A DNA stretch of 64,000 bases from an uncultured Celeribacter sp. (GCF_963676475.1 NZ_OY781106.1:1178001-1242000), one strand, 5' to 3'. Counted from the first letter of the stretch, positions 42,365 to 51,601 are shown. Numbers and translations are program-made. The notes: a model not told the origin generated them from the letters alone.

Positions 42365-42634
42365 ATGGGGATCATGGAGGACATCGCCGACGATCTGGCG
42401 AAAGAAACCATCGCGGCGCTCGACATTGTCGGCACCGATGAATTGATCCAGGACGTGGCCCGCGTGATCGGCGCCTCGTCCATCACCACGCAAGAAGCCT
42501 TCCTCACCGCCGCGCGCGTTCGCCTCTCGGAGGCCCGCGCGCGCGCGTATTTGCAAAAACGCATCGCTGAGGCCAAGGCTGGCCTCGAAGCCTCCGCGCC
42601 TCCGCCGGGCTCAGAGGATGACATCGAATACTAG
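42365..42634 (+). CDS. hypothetical protein (89 aa)
   Basis: The small acidic helical protein starts MGIMEDIADDLAKETIAALD and contains EAFLTAARVRLSEARARAYL. No membrane segment or named domain is seen. It is placed between the hydrolase and the HD-domain gene with spacings of 9 and 6 bp, so the three genes form an operon. Confidence 0.65.
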   Translation: MGIMEDIADDLAKETIAALDIVGTDELIQDVARVIGASSITTQEAFLTAARVRLSEARARAYLQKRIAEAKAGLEASAPPPGSEDDIEY

Positions 42635-42640
42635 GACCCC

Positions 42641-43819
42641 ATGCCCAAAGACAGCGCCTCCCCCCGCCTCGACGCCCAATACGCTTTCCTGATGGAGGCC
42701 GACCGGCTCAAGACGGTGGAGCGCGCCAATCAGGTCATGGACCGCTCCCGGTTCGAAAACTCCGCCGAACATAGCTGGCACGCCTGCCTCTTGGCCTTTC
42801 TCATGGCGCCTCTGGCCTCTGATCAGGTCGATCTGAGCCGTGTGATCCAGATGCTCATGCTGCATGACATCGTCGAGGTCGACGCGGGCGATCACCCGAT
42901 CCACATTCTCTACGACACCGACGACATCGCCGCGCGCGAGGCGGCCGCCGCCGACCGCATCTATGGGCTTTTGCCCGAGGATCTGGCGACGACTTTCCGT
43001 GCCATCTGGACCGAATTCGAAGCGATGGAGACAGAGACCGCGCGCTTTGCGAAATCCATCGACTACCTCGCACCTGCGCTGCAAAGCATCGGCGCCCCTG
43101 TGCAATTGGAGGAAGAGCGCGAGATCGTTGCGGGCAACCTCCGCCGAGGCCGTGCGGTGAAAACCAAAGACATCCTGCCAGAGCTTTTCGCCTTCACCAA
43201 AGCGGCCTTTGACGGCGCGGCCACCGATCCCATTCTGGCGCAACGCTTCGCCTTCTGGTGCGAGGCGGATCGTCTGAAAACCGTCTACCGCGCCACCCCC
43301 ATCGCCGATGGGTCGCGCAAGGAAAACACTGGCGAGCACAGCTGGCACATCATGCTCTACGCGCTCACGCTCGCGGATCATGCGGGCGACGGTGTGGACG
43401 TCGATCTGGCGCTCAAAATGCTTTTGCTGCACGACATCGTCGAGGTTGACGCGGGCGACACGCCGATCCACGGCGCCGTGACCCCCGAAGCCCTAAAAGC
43501 CCAGGAAGAGGCCGAACTCCGCGCCGCCGACCGGCTCTTTGGCCTCCTGCCCGCCGATCAGGCGCAGGAGTTCCGCGCCATCTGGGACGACTTCGAGGCC
43601 GCACAAACTCCGACCGCGATCTACGCCAAATCCATCGACCGCTGCCAGCCGGTGCTGCACAACCTCGCCGATGACGGTGGCTCCTGGCGGACATATGACG
43701 TGAAACTGCACCAGCTCGACAGCCGCGTCGGCGTCAAAATCGACCGCGGCTGCCCGAAGCTCTGGCCCTATATCCGCGCCAAATGCGAACCTTGGTTCGT
43801 CGCGCGGGACGCTCTCTAA
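42641..43819 (+). CDS. tandem HD-domain phosphohydrolase
   Basis: The 392-residue protein is made of two copies of an HD domain of the YfbR/HDDC2 (5'-deoxynucleotidase) type. Copy 1 has EADRLKTVERAN, ENSAEHSWH (near 44-47) and LMLHDIVEVDAGDHPIH (HD at 75-76). Copy 2 has EADRLKTVYRAT, ENTGEHSWH and LLLHDIVEVDAGDTPIH (HD near 264-265). Both retain the metal-binding His and Asp residues, so two active sites are likely. Single-domain relatives are about 190 residues, so this is a gene fusion or internal duplication. It probably removes phosphate from nucleotides. Confidence 0.88.
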   Translation: MPKDSASPRLDAQYAFLMEADRLKTVERANQVMDRSRFENSAEHSWHACLLAFLMAPLASDQVDLSRVIQMLMLHDIVEVDAGDHPIHILYDTDDIAAREAAAADRIYGLLPEDLATTFRAIWTEFEAMETETARFAKSIDYLAPALQSIGAPVQLEEEREIVAGNLRRGRAVKTKDILPELFAFTKAAFDGAATDPILAQRFAFWCEADRLKTVYRATPIADGSRKENTGEHSWHIMLYALTLADHAGDGVDVDLALKMLLLHDIVEVDAGDTPIHGAVTPEALKAQEEAELRAADRLFGLLPADQAQEFRAIWDDFEAAQTPTAIYAKSIDRCQPVLHNLADDGGSWRTYDVKLHQLDSRVGVKIDRGCPKLWPYIRAKCEPWFVARDAL

Positions 43820-43821
43820 AA

Positions 43822-43884
43822 TGAGTATTTAACCAGCAAAGGAAACGCACTGTACCCCGTTTCCTTTGCTGCTAAAAATACTCA
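43822..43884. terminator. bidirectional terminator made of two inverted 25-bp repeat units
   Basis: The unit TGAGTATTT-AACCAGCAAAGG at 43822 (ending GAAAC at 43846) faces its inverted copy at 43859-43884, forming a long hairpin with a 12-nt loop between convergent genes. The same unit occurs at 40821-40845, and a degraded one at about 52270-52294, so it is a genome repeat recruited as a terminator. Confidence 0.75.
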
Positions 43885-45363
43885 AAACCCGTAGATGCCC
43901 GCGAATTTCTCTTCGAGATAGTCCAAAAGCGGCGCCTCGGTGGGTTCAAAGCCACAGGCATGTACGATGGTGTCGCGCGGCTCGCGCAGGCCGCCGAACT
44001 GTTGCAGGTTCTCGGCCAGCCAGCGGGTCGCCGCGGACGTGTCGCCCTTGGCCATCTGTGCATCGAGATCGGAAATCTCCGCCCGGAGCGCCTTGTGCAG
44101 ACAGCCCGCGTAGACATTGCCCAAAGAATAGGTCGGGAAATAGCCAAAGAGCCCGACAGGCCAGTGCACGTCCTGCAAACATCCGTTCGAGACCTTGTCG
44201 ACCTTGACCCCGAAATCCGCCTCAAAGCGCGTGTCCCAAGCCTCCGGCAGATCGTCGATCTCCAGCGCGCCGCCGATGATCTGACGTTCGAGATCGAAGC
44301 GCAGCAGCACGTGCAGGTTGTACTGCACCTCGTCGCTTTCCGTGCGGATATAGCCCGGCGTGACGCGGTTGACGGCGGCGTAGAACGCCTCCGCGCAGTC
44401 CACACCGATGTCCCCAAAGGTGTCGCGCATCTGGCCGTAAAGATACTCCGTGAAGGCACGCGAGCGGCCCAGTTGGTTCTCGAAAATCCGCGACTGGCTT
44501 TCATGCACACCCATCGACACGCCCTCGCCCAGAGGGGTCAGCAAATAATCGCGCGAGATGTTTTGCTCATAGCAGGCATGCCCGGTCTCATGGATCGTCG
44601 AATAGATCGAGTTGAGCGGGTCTTCCGGGTTGGTGCGCGTGGTGATGCGCACGTCGAGGCCCGAGCCAGAGGAAAACGGATGCACCGCCTTGTCGACCCG
44701 GCCATGGGCAAAATCATAGCCGAAGGCAGCGGCAAGACCTTCGGTCAGCGCCATTTGTTTGGTCTCATCGAAGGTGCCCGAGAGGCCCTTGGGCTGATCC
44801 GCGCCCATGATTTTATCACGAAGCGCCACCAGACGGGGGCGCAGCGCGCCGAACATCGCGTCCAGCTCGGCGCCGGTCGAGCCGGATTCGTAATCCTGAT
44901 GCAGCGCGTCCCAGAGGTCGAAATCCGTGCCCTCTTTCAAAGCGGCCGCCTCTTCGCGGCGCAGGCGCACCACCTCTTTGAAGGTCGGCGCGAAATGGGC
45001 GAAATCATCGCGCGCCCGCGCCTCGGCCCATGTGCCTTGCGCAACGGATGTCACCCGCGCGATCTCGGCGGCCAATTTGGCGGGCACCTTGGTGTTGCGC
45101 TCAAACGACCGGCGGATGTGGCGCAGTTTGGCCAACCCCACCTCGCCCAAGACAGAAGAGTCGATCGCGTCGAGCCAAGCGCCGATTTGCGGATCGGTGC
45201 GCCGGGCGTGCAACACGCCCTCCAAAGCGGCCATTTCCTCGCCCCGCTGCTCGGCGGCGCCGCGCGGCATCATGGTTTCCTGATCCCAGCTCAGCCGCCC
45301 CATGATCGCGCCAAGCGCCTCGGCCTCACGGGTGTAGCTCATCAACTCATCATAGGCAGACAT
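43882..45363 (-). CDS. carboxypeptidase M32 (Taq type)
   Basis: The 493-residue metallopeptidase has the zinc motif STIHETGHACYEQN (HExxH) and the family-typical GEGVSMGVHESQSRIFENQL with the third ligand Glu. Long helices flank both. M32 enzymes remove C-terminal residues from peptides in the cytoplasm. Length is normal. It abuts ctaA at its 5' side: the ctaA stop begins one base after its start codon. Confidence 0.95.
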   Translation of the reverse strand: MSAYDELMSYTREAEALGAIMGRLSWDQETMMPRGAAEQRGEEMAALEGVLHARRTDPQIGAWLDAIDSSVLGEVGLAKLRHIRRSFERNTKVPAKLAAEIARVTSVAQGTWAEARARDDFAHFAPTFKEVVRLRREEAAALKEGTDFDLWDALHQDYESGSTGAELDAMFGALRPRLVALRDKIMGADQPKGLSGTFDETKQMALTEGLAAAFGYDFAHGRVDKAVHPFSSGSGLDVRITTRTNPEDPLNSIYSTIHETGHACYEQNISRDYLLTPLGEGVSMGVHESQSRIFENQLGRSRAFTEYLYGQMRDTFGDIGVDCAEAFYAAVNRVTPGYIRTESDEVQYNLHVLLRFDLERQIIGGALEIDDLPEAWDTRFEADFGVKVDKVSNGCLQDVHWPVGLFGYFPTYSLGNVYAGCLHKALRAEISDLDAQMAKGDTSAATRWLAENLQQFGGLREPRDTIVHACGFEPTEAPLLDYLEEKFAGIYGF

Positions 45364-46518
45364 TCAAAGGCCCTCCCGGACCGATTGGGGTTTCGGAAAT
45401 TGGCTCATGAACCGCGCGCGGGAGATCGCCACAAAGAGCGCGACGGCGCCGACTTGGTGCGCGAGGCCCAACGCCAAAGGCGCGCCATGCAGCACGGTGA
45501 CGATGCCCAGAACGACTTGTAGAAACAGCAGCGCGCCCATCATGTTAAAGGCGGCCACGGTGGTTTTATTCGCGGACTTGCGGCCCTTGAGCCAAGTCAC
45601 GACACCGAAGGCAAACAACAGGTAGCCCGCAACGCGGTGAATGAATTGCACCAGAGCCGGGTTCTCAAAGAAATTGCGCCAGACAGGCTCGATGTAGAAA
45701 GGGTCCGGCGGCAACACTTGCCCGCCCATCAACGGCCAATCGGTATAGCCGCGGCCTGCGTCAATGCCCGCGACCAAAGCGCCCAAGAGGATTTGCAGGA
45801 AGGCAAAATGCAGCATGCCGGTCGACATGCCGAAGAGTTTCGCATCCCTGGCCCGGCGCGCCTGCATCAATTCGGCCTCGGAGCGGCCCAAGAGAAAGAC
45901 ATACCAGGCGATGAAACCCAGAATGATAAAGGCCAGTCCGAGATGCACCGCCAGACGGTAAGAGGCCACATCGAGCATCTCGCCGGTCAGCCCAGACGAC
46001 ACCATCCACCAGCCGATCGCGCCCTGAAGCCCGCCCAAGGCGCCAATAAAAATCAGCCGTTTGTGCCAGCCGGTCGGGACTTTTTTCGCGACCGCAAAGC
46101 CGACATATCCAAGCGCCCAGACGAGGCCAATGACGCGGCCCAGCTGACGATGGCCCCATTCCCACCAGTAGATCGACTTGAATTCCGACAGGCTCATGCC
46201 TTCGTTTTGCAGCGTATATTCCGGAATTTGTTGATATTTCTCGAACTCCGACTGCCATGAGGCCTCGTCCATCGGCGGCACGGCGCCCGTCACGGGCTTC
46301 CACTCGGTGATCGACAACCCGCTGTCCGTAAGCCGCGTCAGGCCACCGACCGCGATCATCATCATCACCAGCGCGAAAATCACCATGAGCCAGACCCGGA
46401 TGCCCCTGCGCGCGCCCCGGTTGCCCTTTTCGATCAGCCCTTTCGGTATGGTGGAGGCTGCGGTTTTGGGCTTTTGATCTGTGCCCACCTCTTCGAAAAT
46501 GCTGCGTTTTTGTGCCAT
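45364..46518 (-). CDS. ctaA: haem A synthase CtaA/COX15
   Basis: The 384-residue protein with about eight membrane helices oxidises haem O to haem A for cytochrome oxidase. Conserved histidine-containing segments are visible: WWEWGHRQLGRVIGL, RLAVHLGLAFIILGF, QFIHRVAGYLL and GLAHQVGAVALFVA. I chose ATG 46518 (MAQKRSIFEEVGTDQKPKTA) because upstream codons have no family resemblance. It likely shares a transcript with the carboxypeptidase. Confidence 0.95.
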   Translation of the reverse strand: MAQKRSIFEEVGTDQKPKTAASTIPKGLIEKGNRGARRGIRVWLMVIFALVMMMIAVGGLTRLTDSGLSITEWKPVTGAVPPMDEASWQSEFEKYQQIPEYTLQNEGMSLSEFKSIYWWEWGHRQLGRVIGLVWALGYVGFAVAKKVPTGWHKRLIFIGALGGLQGAIGWWMVSSGLTGEMLDVASYRLAVHLGLAFIILGFIAWYVFLLGRSEAELMQARRARDAKLFGMSTGMLHFAFLQILLGALVAGIDAGRGYTDWPLMGGQVLPPDPFYIEPVWRNFFENPALVQFIHRVAGYLLFAFGVVTWLKGRKSANKTTVAAFNMMGALLFLQVVLGIVTVLHGAPLALGLAHQVGAVALFVAISRARFMSQFPKPQSVREGL

Positions 46519-46708
46519 TTGGGTCTCTTGGAGTCTCGTCTCGTTGCTTGCCCAGACCCTAGGTTCGTCCACCGCGAAGGGCAAGCGTTTCGGGATGAAT
46601 TTCACAGGAGACACGACTTGGCAGGATTGCGCCGAGAGACAAAGTTTTGGGGAACCCCGCCCGGCTCCTGCCGCGTTTTCCCTGTGAACAGACGAAAGGA
46701 GACGTCTC

Positions 46709-47122
46709 ATGACACAGAAACGCACATTCCTCGCCGCAACTCTGATGGGCGCCGCTCTGGTCGCCGCTCCGATGGTGACCGCCACCGCCGCTTCGGCGCA
46801 AACGCAAGCCGCGATGCAGGCGGATTACAAGGTCAAGCCCGGCGTGACGCTGAACGCGCGCTCCGGTCCCGGCACCGGCTATCACGCCGTCACCGCCTAT
46901 GCGCCCGGCACGCCGCTCACCGCTCTGGGGCACAGCGGCGGTTGGGTGAAGGTCTCTGCGCATGGCGCCGCGCCGCTTTGGGTTTCGGGCAGCTACCTTG
47001 ATCCTGTCACGCAGTCCGCACCTCAGCCCGACGGTCTGTTGGTGGTGCCGCAGGCGAAACCCGATCCGAGCCAACCCGTCTTTGAGGGGCAATATCCGCT
47101 CGTGGTGCGCCCGCAGTCGTAA
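46709..47122 (+). CDS. secreted SH3b-domain protein
   Basis: The 137-residue protein has a clear signal peptide (LAATLMGAALVAAPMVTATA, cleavage near ASAQ). A bacterial SH3 domain follows with the core VTLNARSGPGTGYHAVTAYA and SGGWVKVSAHGAAPLWVSGS. Such domains bind peptidoglycan or partner proteins in the periplasm. A strong AAAGGAGA ribosome-binding site precedes ATG 46709, and a terminator follows at 47143. Confidence 0.85.
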   Translation: MTQKRTFLAATLMGAALVAAPMVTATAASAQTQAAMQADYKVKPGVTLNARSGPGTGYHAVTAYAPGTPLTALGHSGGWVKVSAHGAAPLWVSGSYLDPVTQSAPQPDGLLVVPQAKPDPSQPVFEGQYPLVVRPQS

Positions 47123-47142
47123 TCCACGACTTGAAACGCAAA

Positions 47143-47175
47143 AGAGCGCGGGGACACCCTCGCGCTCTCTTTCTG
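47143..47175 (+). terminator. Rho-independent terminator
   Basis: AGAGCGCG (47143-47150) pairs with CGCGCTCT (47161-47168) and is followed by TTCTGTTTC. It lies between the convergent SH3b gene and trmJ. Confidence 0.75.
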
Positions 47176-47196
47176 TTTCAGTGACACTCGAACCGC

Positions 47197-47946
47197 TTAG
47201 CTGCGGTCCTTCCAGCGCTTCATCTGACGCATCACCCCGTGCAGCATCTGCACATCGGCCCGCGTCAAAGGCATGCGCGACCAGAGATTGCGCAGGTTGA
47301 GCTTCATATTCTCGGCCTTGTGCTCTGGGAAAAAGAACCCGGCCTCTTCCATCACCTCTTCGTAGTGATCGCCGAGCTTTTCGACCTCGACATGCCCGGC
47401 CCATTCCGTTTTCGCCATTTCCATGACCTCAGGGGGAACGTCCGTCGTCTGACGCCCCCATTCGTAGGACATGAGCAAAACCGCCTGCGCTAAATTGAGC
47501 GAGGCGAACGCCGGGTTCACCGGCACAGTCACAATGGCATTGGCCTCGACCACATCCTCATTCTCCAACCCCGCGCGTTCCGGGCCGAACATCACGCCGA
47601 CCTTCTTGCCCTCCGCGACCAGCGCGCGGGCGTGCTCCATGGCGCGCTCCGGCGTCATGATCGGTTTGGTGATGCCGCGCATCCGGGCGGTCGTGGCAAA
47701 GACGAAATCGCAATCGGCCACTGCCTCACGCACCGTGCCGAACAATCCCGCCTCATCCAGCAAACGCCCCGCCCCCGAAGCCATCGCGACCGCTTTCTGG
47801 TTCGGCCAGCCGTCTCGCGGCGCCACGACGCGCATCCGGTCCAGCCCGAAATTCCACATCGCACGGGCCGCGCCGCCGATGTTCTCGCCCATCTGCGGAC
47901 GGACAAGGATCATGGCGGGGGTGATGACGTCTGGCGTTTCGGACAT
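47197..47946 (-). CDS. trmJ: TrmJ-like tRNA 2'-O-methyltransferase
   Basis: The 249-residue SPOUT enzyme starts ITPAMILVRPQMGENIGGAA and has the knotted SAM-binding region GVMFGPERAGLENEDV and VTVPVNPAFASLNLAQAVLL, typical of TrmJ, which methylates position 32 of tRNAs. ATG 47946 was chosen by family start; upstream codons are not conserved. It is divergent from thiE. Confidence 0.88.
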   Translation of the reverse strand: MSETPDVITPAMILVRPQMGENIGGAARAMWNFGLDRMRVVAPRDGWPNQKAVAMASGAGRLLDEAGLFGTVREAVADCDFVFATTARMRGITKPIMTPERAMEHARALVAEGKKVGVMFGPERAGLENEDVVEANAIVTVPVNPAFASLNLAQAVLLMSYEWGRQTTDVPPEVMEMAKTEWAGHVEVEKLGDHYEEVMEEAGFFFPEHKAENMKLNLRNLWSRMPLTRADVQMLHGVMRQMKRWKDRS

Positions 47947-48062
47947 GGCGGCGTTTCCTTTCGGCTTTGCCTGCCGATTACCGGCATTTCCCCCTATGAG
48001 CAAGGCTTCCCCCGGCGCGTCGCTTACGCTATAGCGGGCAAAACTCCACCTGAGGTGCCCAT

Positions 48063-48689
48063 ATGTCCGAGCCGCAATCCGAACTGCCGCAGATCTACCT
48101 GCTGACGCCGACCGCTTTCGAACCGGAAAACTTCGCGCCGAAACTTGCGGCTGTGCTGGACGCACATGAGGTGGCCTGTGTGCGCCTCGCGCTGGCCTCG
48201 AAGGACGAATATGTGCTGGGCCGTGCGGCGGATGCCTGCCGCGAGGTCTGCCACGCCCGCGATGTGGCCATCGTGATCGAGAGCCATGTGGCGCTCGCGG
48301 AACGTCACGGCCTTGATGGCGTGCACCTCACCGATGGCGCGCGTTCGATCCGCAAAGTGCGCAAGACCCTGGGCGATGACGCCATCGTCGGGTCCTTTTG
48401 CGGCGCCTCGCGTCATGACGGCATGACGGCGGGCGAAGCGGGCGCGGATTACGTGGCTTTCGGTCCCGTGGGCGACACCGATCTCGGAGACGGCACCAAG
48501 GCGCCGCGCGATCTGTTCGACTGGTGGTCGGCGATGATCGAAGTGCCGGTCGTGGCCGAAGGCGCACTCTCTGTAGAGATCGTAAAAGAGCTGACCCCCG
48601 TGACCGATTTCTTCGCCGTGGGCGAGGAGATTTGGGGGACGGAAGACCCCGCGGCGGCTTTGGGGGTTTTGATCGCGGCGATGGGGTGA
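48063..48689 (+). CDS. thiE: thiamine phosphate synthase (ThiE-like)
   Basis: The 208-residue TIM-barrel protein has VAIVIESHVALAERHGLDGV followed by HLTDGARSIRKVR and ADYVAFGPVGDT, matching ThiE, which joins the pyrimidine and thiazole halves of thiamine. Some catalytic residues of canonical ThiE are changed (HLTDG for HLGQ-D), so it could be a ThiE-like paralogue. It is monocistronic by position. Confidence 0.8.
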   Translation: MSEPQSELPQIYLLTPTAFEPENFAPKLAAVLDAHEVACVRLALASKDEYVLGRAADACREVCHARDVAIVIESHVALAERHGLDGVHLTDGARSIRKVRKTLGDDAIVGSFCGASRHDGMTAGEAGADYVAFGPVGDTDLGDGTKAPRDLFDWWSAMIEVPVVAEGALSVEIVKELTPVTDFFAVGEEIWGTEDPAAALGVLIAAMG

Positions 48690-48719
48690 GGACGAAGCTT
48701 TATAAATTACAAGTTCCGA

Positions 48720-49388
48720 TTAGTCGTAGTCCCCCACCCAGTCAGGAACTGGCCCCTCTGGGAAAGCCCATGGATAGCCAGTCTTTTCAGTTAGACGGTT
48801 CAAAACCTTCATCAATTGCTCATGCATATATGCATCAATGAAAGTTATAAGTTCTTTCCATTCGTCCCTTCCGCCTATGAACAGACCAAGGTTCGACTGA
48901 ACACTTACTTCAAAACCATCATCATCGAAGTCGATTTGAAGTCGACTTCCAATGCTCTGATGACCGTCATTATGTGCATAACGCTCGTTTCGAAGATCGA
49001 TTATTTCTTGATGAATAGGTTTGAGATGATCCGGCAAAACAGATTTATCAAGACGCCTCGCGCCCTTTCCACCAGCAAATAGACGTGCGTATGTGACGAT
49101 GAATGCCGTAGTAAGGGTTTCTTGCTCCATAAACCACTCATTCGACGGTTCAAGTTTTGTCTTTCTGAGACGATGATAAATATAGCTTAAACTTGAAGTC
49201 GTAGGGATCGCGCGTACGAGCCGGTGTAAATCCTGCAAATCTTTTTCTACGATCCGCAAAATATCCTCACCCTGTCGCTTACGTGCTTCTGCGGCTTCGC
49301 GGTATTCTGTCGGCAACAAAGCAAAAAATTCTTCTGGAACACAAACGTATTCCTCATCTTCATATAAACTGAAGCTCTTATCACTCAT
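48720..49388 (-). CDS. AT-rich HEPN-like protein (AbiU2-like), probably acquired
   Basis: The 222-residue protein contains LRNERYAHNDG, a good match to the R-x4-6-H motif of HEPN domains (RN...H), after a helical segment ETLTTAFIVTYARLFAGG. It resembles AbiU2-like and related HEPN proteins implicated in phage exclusion. The DNA is clearly richer in A and T than its neighbours, and codon use differs, which points to horizontal transfer. It is an orphan between thiE and olsA. Function is inferred only from the motif. Confidence 0.6.
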   Translation of the reverse strand: MSDKSFSLYEDEEYVCVPEEFFALLPTEYREAAEARKRQGEDILRIVEKDLQDLHRLVRAIPTTSSLSYIYHRLRKTKLEPSNEWFMEQETLTTAFIVTYARLFAGGKGARRLDKSVLPDHLKPIHQEIIDLRNERYAHNDGHQSIGSRLQIDFDDDGFEVSVQSNLGLFIGGRDEWKELITFIDAYMHEQLMKVLNRLTEKTGYPWAFPEGPVPDWVGDYD

Positions 49389-49485
49389 CGCTCAATCACG
49401 GTTTTAATCAAAAATTTCAAATCTACCGTTGAATGTACGCAAACATAATTCAAATGAATAATTCTCATAAAACGAAATCTATATC

Positions 49486-50367
49486 TCACACATCCACATA
49501 CTCCGCCGGTATTTCCGGCAGTCCCGACCGCACCGACGCCTCGCATCTGGCGGCCATCTCCTTGCGATCCTTGACGTCTATCACGGCAATAGGATCGTGG
49601 AAAATCACCTCGACGCGGCCTTGCGGGTTGGCTTTTAAAACCTGCACCAAAGATGGGCCGAACTCCATATCACCCCACCAGCCGTAGAACCGCACGTCTT
49701 GGCCCTCAGGCGCGATGTAGCGCGCGGTGACGGGTTGAATCCAAACCTCATCGCGCAGCTCCGGCGTAAAGAAGGCGGCAAAAAGCGTTGGTTTGAAAGG
49801 CAAAACCCGAAGGCTGTCCGACGACGTGCCTTCCGGAAAGAACAAAAGCTTATGCCCGAGGTGCAGCCGCTCTTCGAACATGCGCTTTTGTTCGGCGGCC
49901 TCTTTGCGGTCGCGGTTGATGAACACCGTTCCAGTCGCCTTGGCCATCGTGCCGATGCCGGGCCAATTCGCGACCTCGGCCTTGGAGACAAAGAAAATCC
50001 GCTGCACGGCGTTGAGCACGAAAATATCGAGCCAAGTCGAATGGTTCGCCACAACCGCCCCGTGGTGGCGCATCGGCTGACCTTTGACGCTGAGTTTGAC
50101 CCCCATCAGCCGCAGCGCGTTGCGCGACACGAAACGCGGGAAAACCGACGACCACGGACGGCGCAACCCGTAGAACAGCCGCTCCACCGCGCGGGTCGCA
50201 AACATCAGCACCATGCAGATCACAATGAGCAGGATGATCGGCAGACCGCGACGGATTATCCGCCAGGTGCCGCCTTTGACAGCTGCGGGTTCGGACGGCG
50301 GAATGCGGCTTTCCCACAGTGGGCCATTCTGCGGGCCATTCTGGGGGCCATTCGACACACCGCTCAT
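49486..50367 (-). CDS. olsA: OlsA-like lysophospholipid acyltransferase
   Basis: The 293-residue PlsC-family acyltransferase has the NHSTWLD (H-x4-D) catalytic box, a following FFVSKAEVANWPGIG, and the FPEGTSSD motif. One membrane helix (LPIILLIVICMVLMFAT) lies near residue 40. Position directly after olsB with a four-base overlap indicates the ornithine-lipid pathway: OlsA adds the second acyl chain to lyso-ornithine lipid. Confidence 0.85.
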   Translation of the reverse strand: MSGVSNGPQNGPQNGPLWESRIPPSEPAAVKGGTWRIIRRGLPIILLIVICMVLMFATRAVERLFYGLRRPWSSVFPRFVSRNALRLMGVKLSVKGQPMRHHGAVVANHSTWLDIFVLNAVQRIFFVSKAEVANWPGIGTMAKATGTVFINRDRKEAAEQKRMFEERLHLGHKLLFFPEGTSSDSLRVLPFKPTLFAAFFTPELRDEVWIQPVTARYIAPEGQDVRFYGWWGDMEFGPSLVQVLKANPQGRVEVIFHDPIAVIDVKDRKEMAARCEASVRSGLPEIPAEYVDV

Positions 50368-51152
50368 GACCCGGCTCCTGTGAGACCCTTGGTGTACATC
50401 GCCCGCTGGCGCTCGGAGATCTTGTCGACGTCGAGGATCAACAACACATCCACCGTGTTGAATGCCCGATCCAAGAACGCCCCCTCGCCCACCGTGCCGC
50501 CCATCCGCAGATAGGCCTTGATCAGCGGCGGGATCGCCAGCATCGCGCGTTTGCGGTCAATCTGGTCCTCAGGCACCAAATCCATGCTCTGGAAATGTGC
50601 CTTTTGTGCCCGGGCGCGCAGGGCCTCCGGCGCCAGGTGACGGTGATGCAGCAAAGACAAAGCCTCGGCATGCTGCGCCACATCTGCGCCGAAAAACGAG
50701 GCCGTGCCGAAGAGCACATCATAGCCCTCTTCGATCACATATTTCGCCAGCCCCGCCCACATCTGAAACAGTGCCACTCCACCGCGATACTCACGCGCCA
50801 CGCAGGACCGGCCCAGCTCCAACAGCCGCTTTCCGGAGGTTTTCAAAGCCGTCAGATCATATTCCCCCTCGGAATAGAAATGACCCAGTGTGGCGGCCTT
50901 TTCCCCGGTCAAAAGCCGGTAGACCCCGATACAGTGCTCCAGAGGGTCGTCAGAGCGCGTCGGGTCCATCAACATGAGATGCTGGTAATCCGGGTCAAAC
51001 CGGTCGGCCTCCAACATGGCCGCGTGATCCACCATCTCGCCATTCGAGCCAAGTTCCTCGACGAACACCCGATAGCGCAAACGTTGCGCGGCGCGTATGT
51101 CCTCGGGGGTCTCGGCGAATTTCAACTGTAACGGCTGCGCCTCTGCGCTCAT
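50364..51152 (-). CDS. olsB: OlsB ornithine N-acyltransferase
   Basis: The 262-residue GNAT-fold protein reads LKFAETPEDIRAAQRLRYRV and FVEELG near the N-terminus, then LELGRSCVAREYRGG and a C-terminal PPLIKAYLRMGG, the typical OlsB text. It makes 3-hydroxyacyl ornithine, the first step of phosphorus-free ornithine lipids used when phosphate is scarce. It overlaps olsA by four bases (ATGA). Confidence 0.88.
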   Translation of the reverse strand: MSAEAQPLQLKFAETPEDIRAAQRLRYRVFVEELGSNGEMVDHAAMLEADRFDPDYQHLMLMDPTRSDDPLEHCIGVYRLLTGEKAATLGHFYSEGEYDLTALKTSGKRLLELGRSCVAREYRGGVALFQMWAGLAKYVIEEGYDVLFGTASFFGADVAQHAEALSLLHHRHLAPEALRARAQKAHFQSMDLVPEDQIDRKRAMLAIPPLIKAYLRMGGTVGEGAFLDRAFNTVDVLLILDVDKISERQRAMYTKGLTGAGS

Positions 51153-51355
51153 GGCGATCTCTTTTGCTTGGCCCTGATTTGCTTGGCCCTGACGGGGTAC
51201 AAGTGGGCGGGTTTTAAGATTTTGTTGATTTCAATGCAACAGACTGGCGATGATCCGTGTGGTACGAATACCGCTAAGGTTGAATTTTTGACCAATTCAC
51301 GCCACCATAGGGCGCAAATACCACACGGTCTGATGCCCCGATGCGCCTCGGGTCC

Positions 51356-51550
51356 TCAGTCAAAAACGGGGAGGAGCGCAAGACGCCGACTGTCGATCAC
51401 AACCTTGCCCTGATGCTGGAACATCACCGTCAACTTGCCATTGATGTTCGATTGCACCTGCCCCAGACCCCAATCGGGTTCCTGCGGGTGGCGCACCATC
51501 TGGCCAGGTTCCAGCATGGCATTGAGATCGTCCAGATCGCGATTTTGCAT
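51356..51550 (-). CDS. DUF3553 protein (64 aa)
   Basis: The 64-residue protein begins MQNRDLDDLNAMLEPGQMVR and contains PDWGLGQVQSNINGKLTVMF and a C-terminal VVIDSRRLALLPV, the DUF3553 pattern seen in alphaproteobacteria. It probably forms a small beta-barrel like CarD/RapA-type domains. Function is unknown. ATG 51550 is chosen; further upstream the frame crosses the divergent chpT. Confidence 0.75.
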   Translation of the reverse strand: MQNRDLDDLNAMLEPGQMVRHPQEPDWGLGQVQSNINGKLTVMFQHQGKVVIDSRRLALLPVFD

Positions 51551-51601
51551 CGGTTTCTTCCTCGAAATACCGGCCTGACCCGGCCAAAAACGGAGACTTG
51601 A

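Noticed and set aside
43960..45522. 520-codon plus-strand frame opposite the M32 carboxypeptidase
   Set aside because: Shadow of a well-supported gene with HExxH motif on the other strand.
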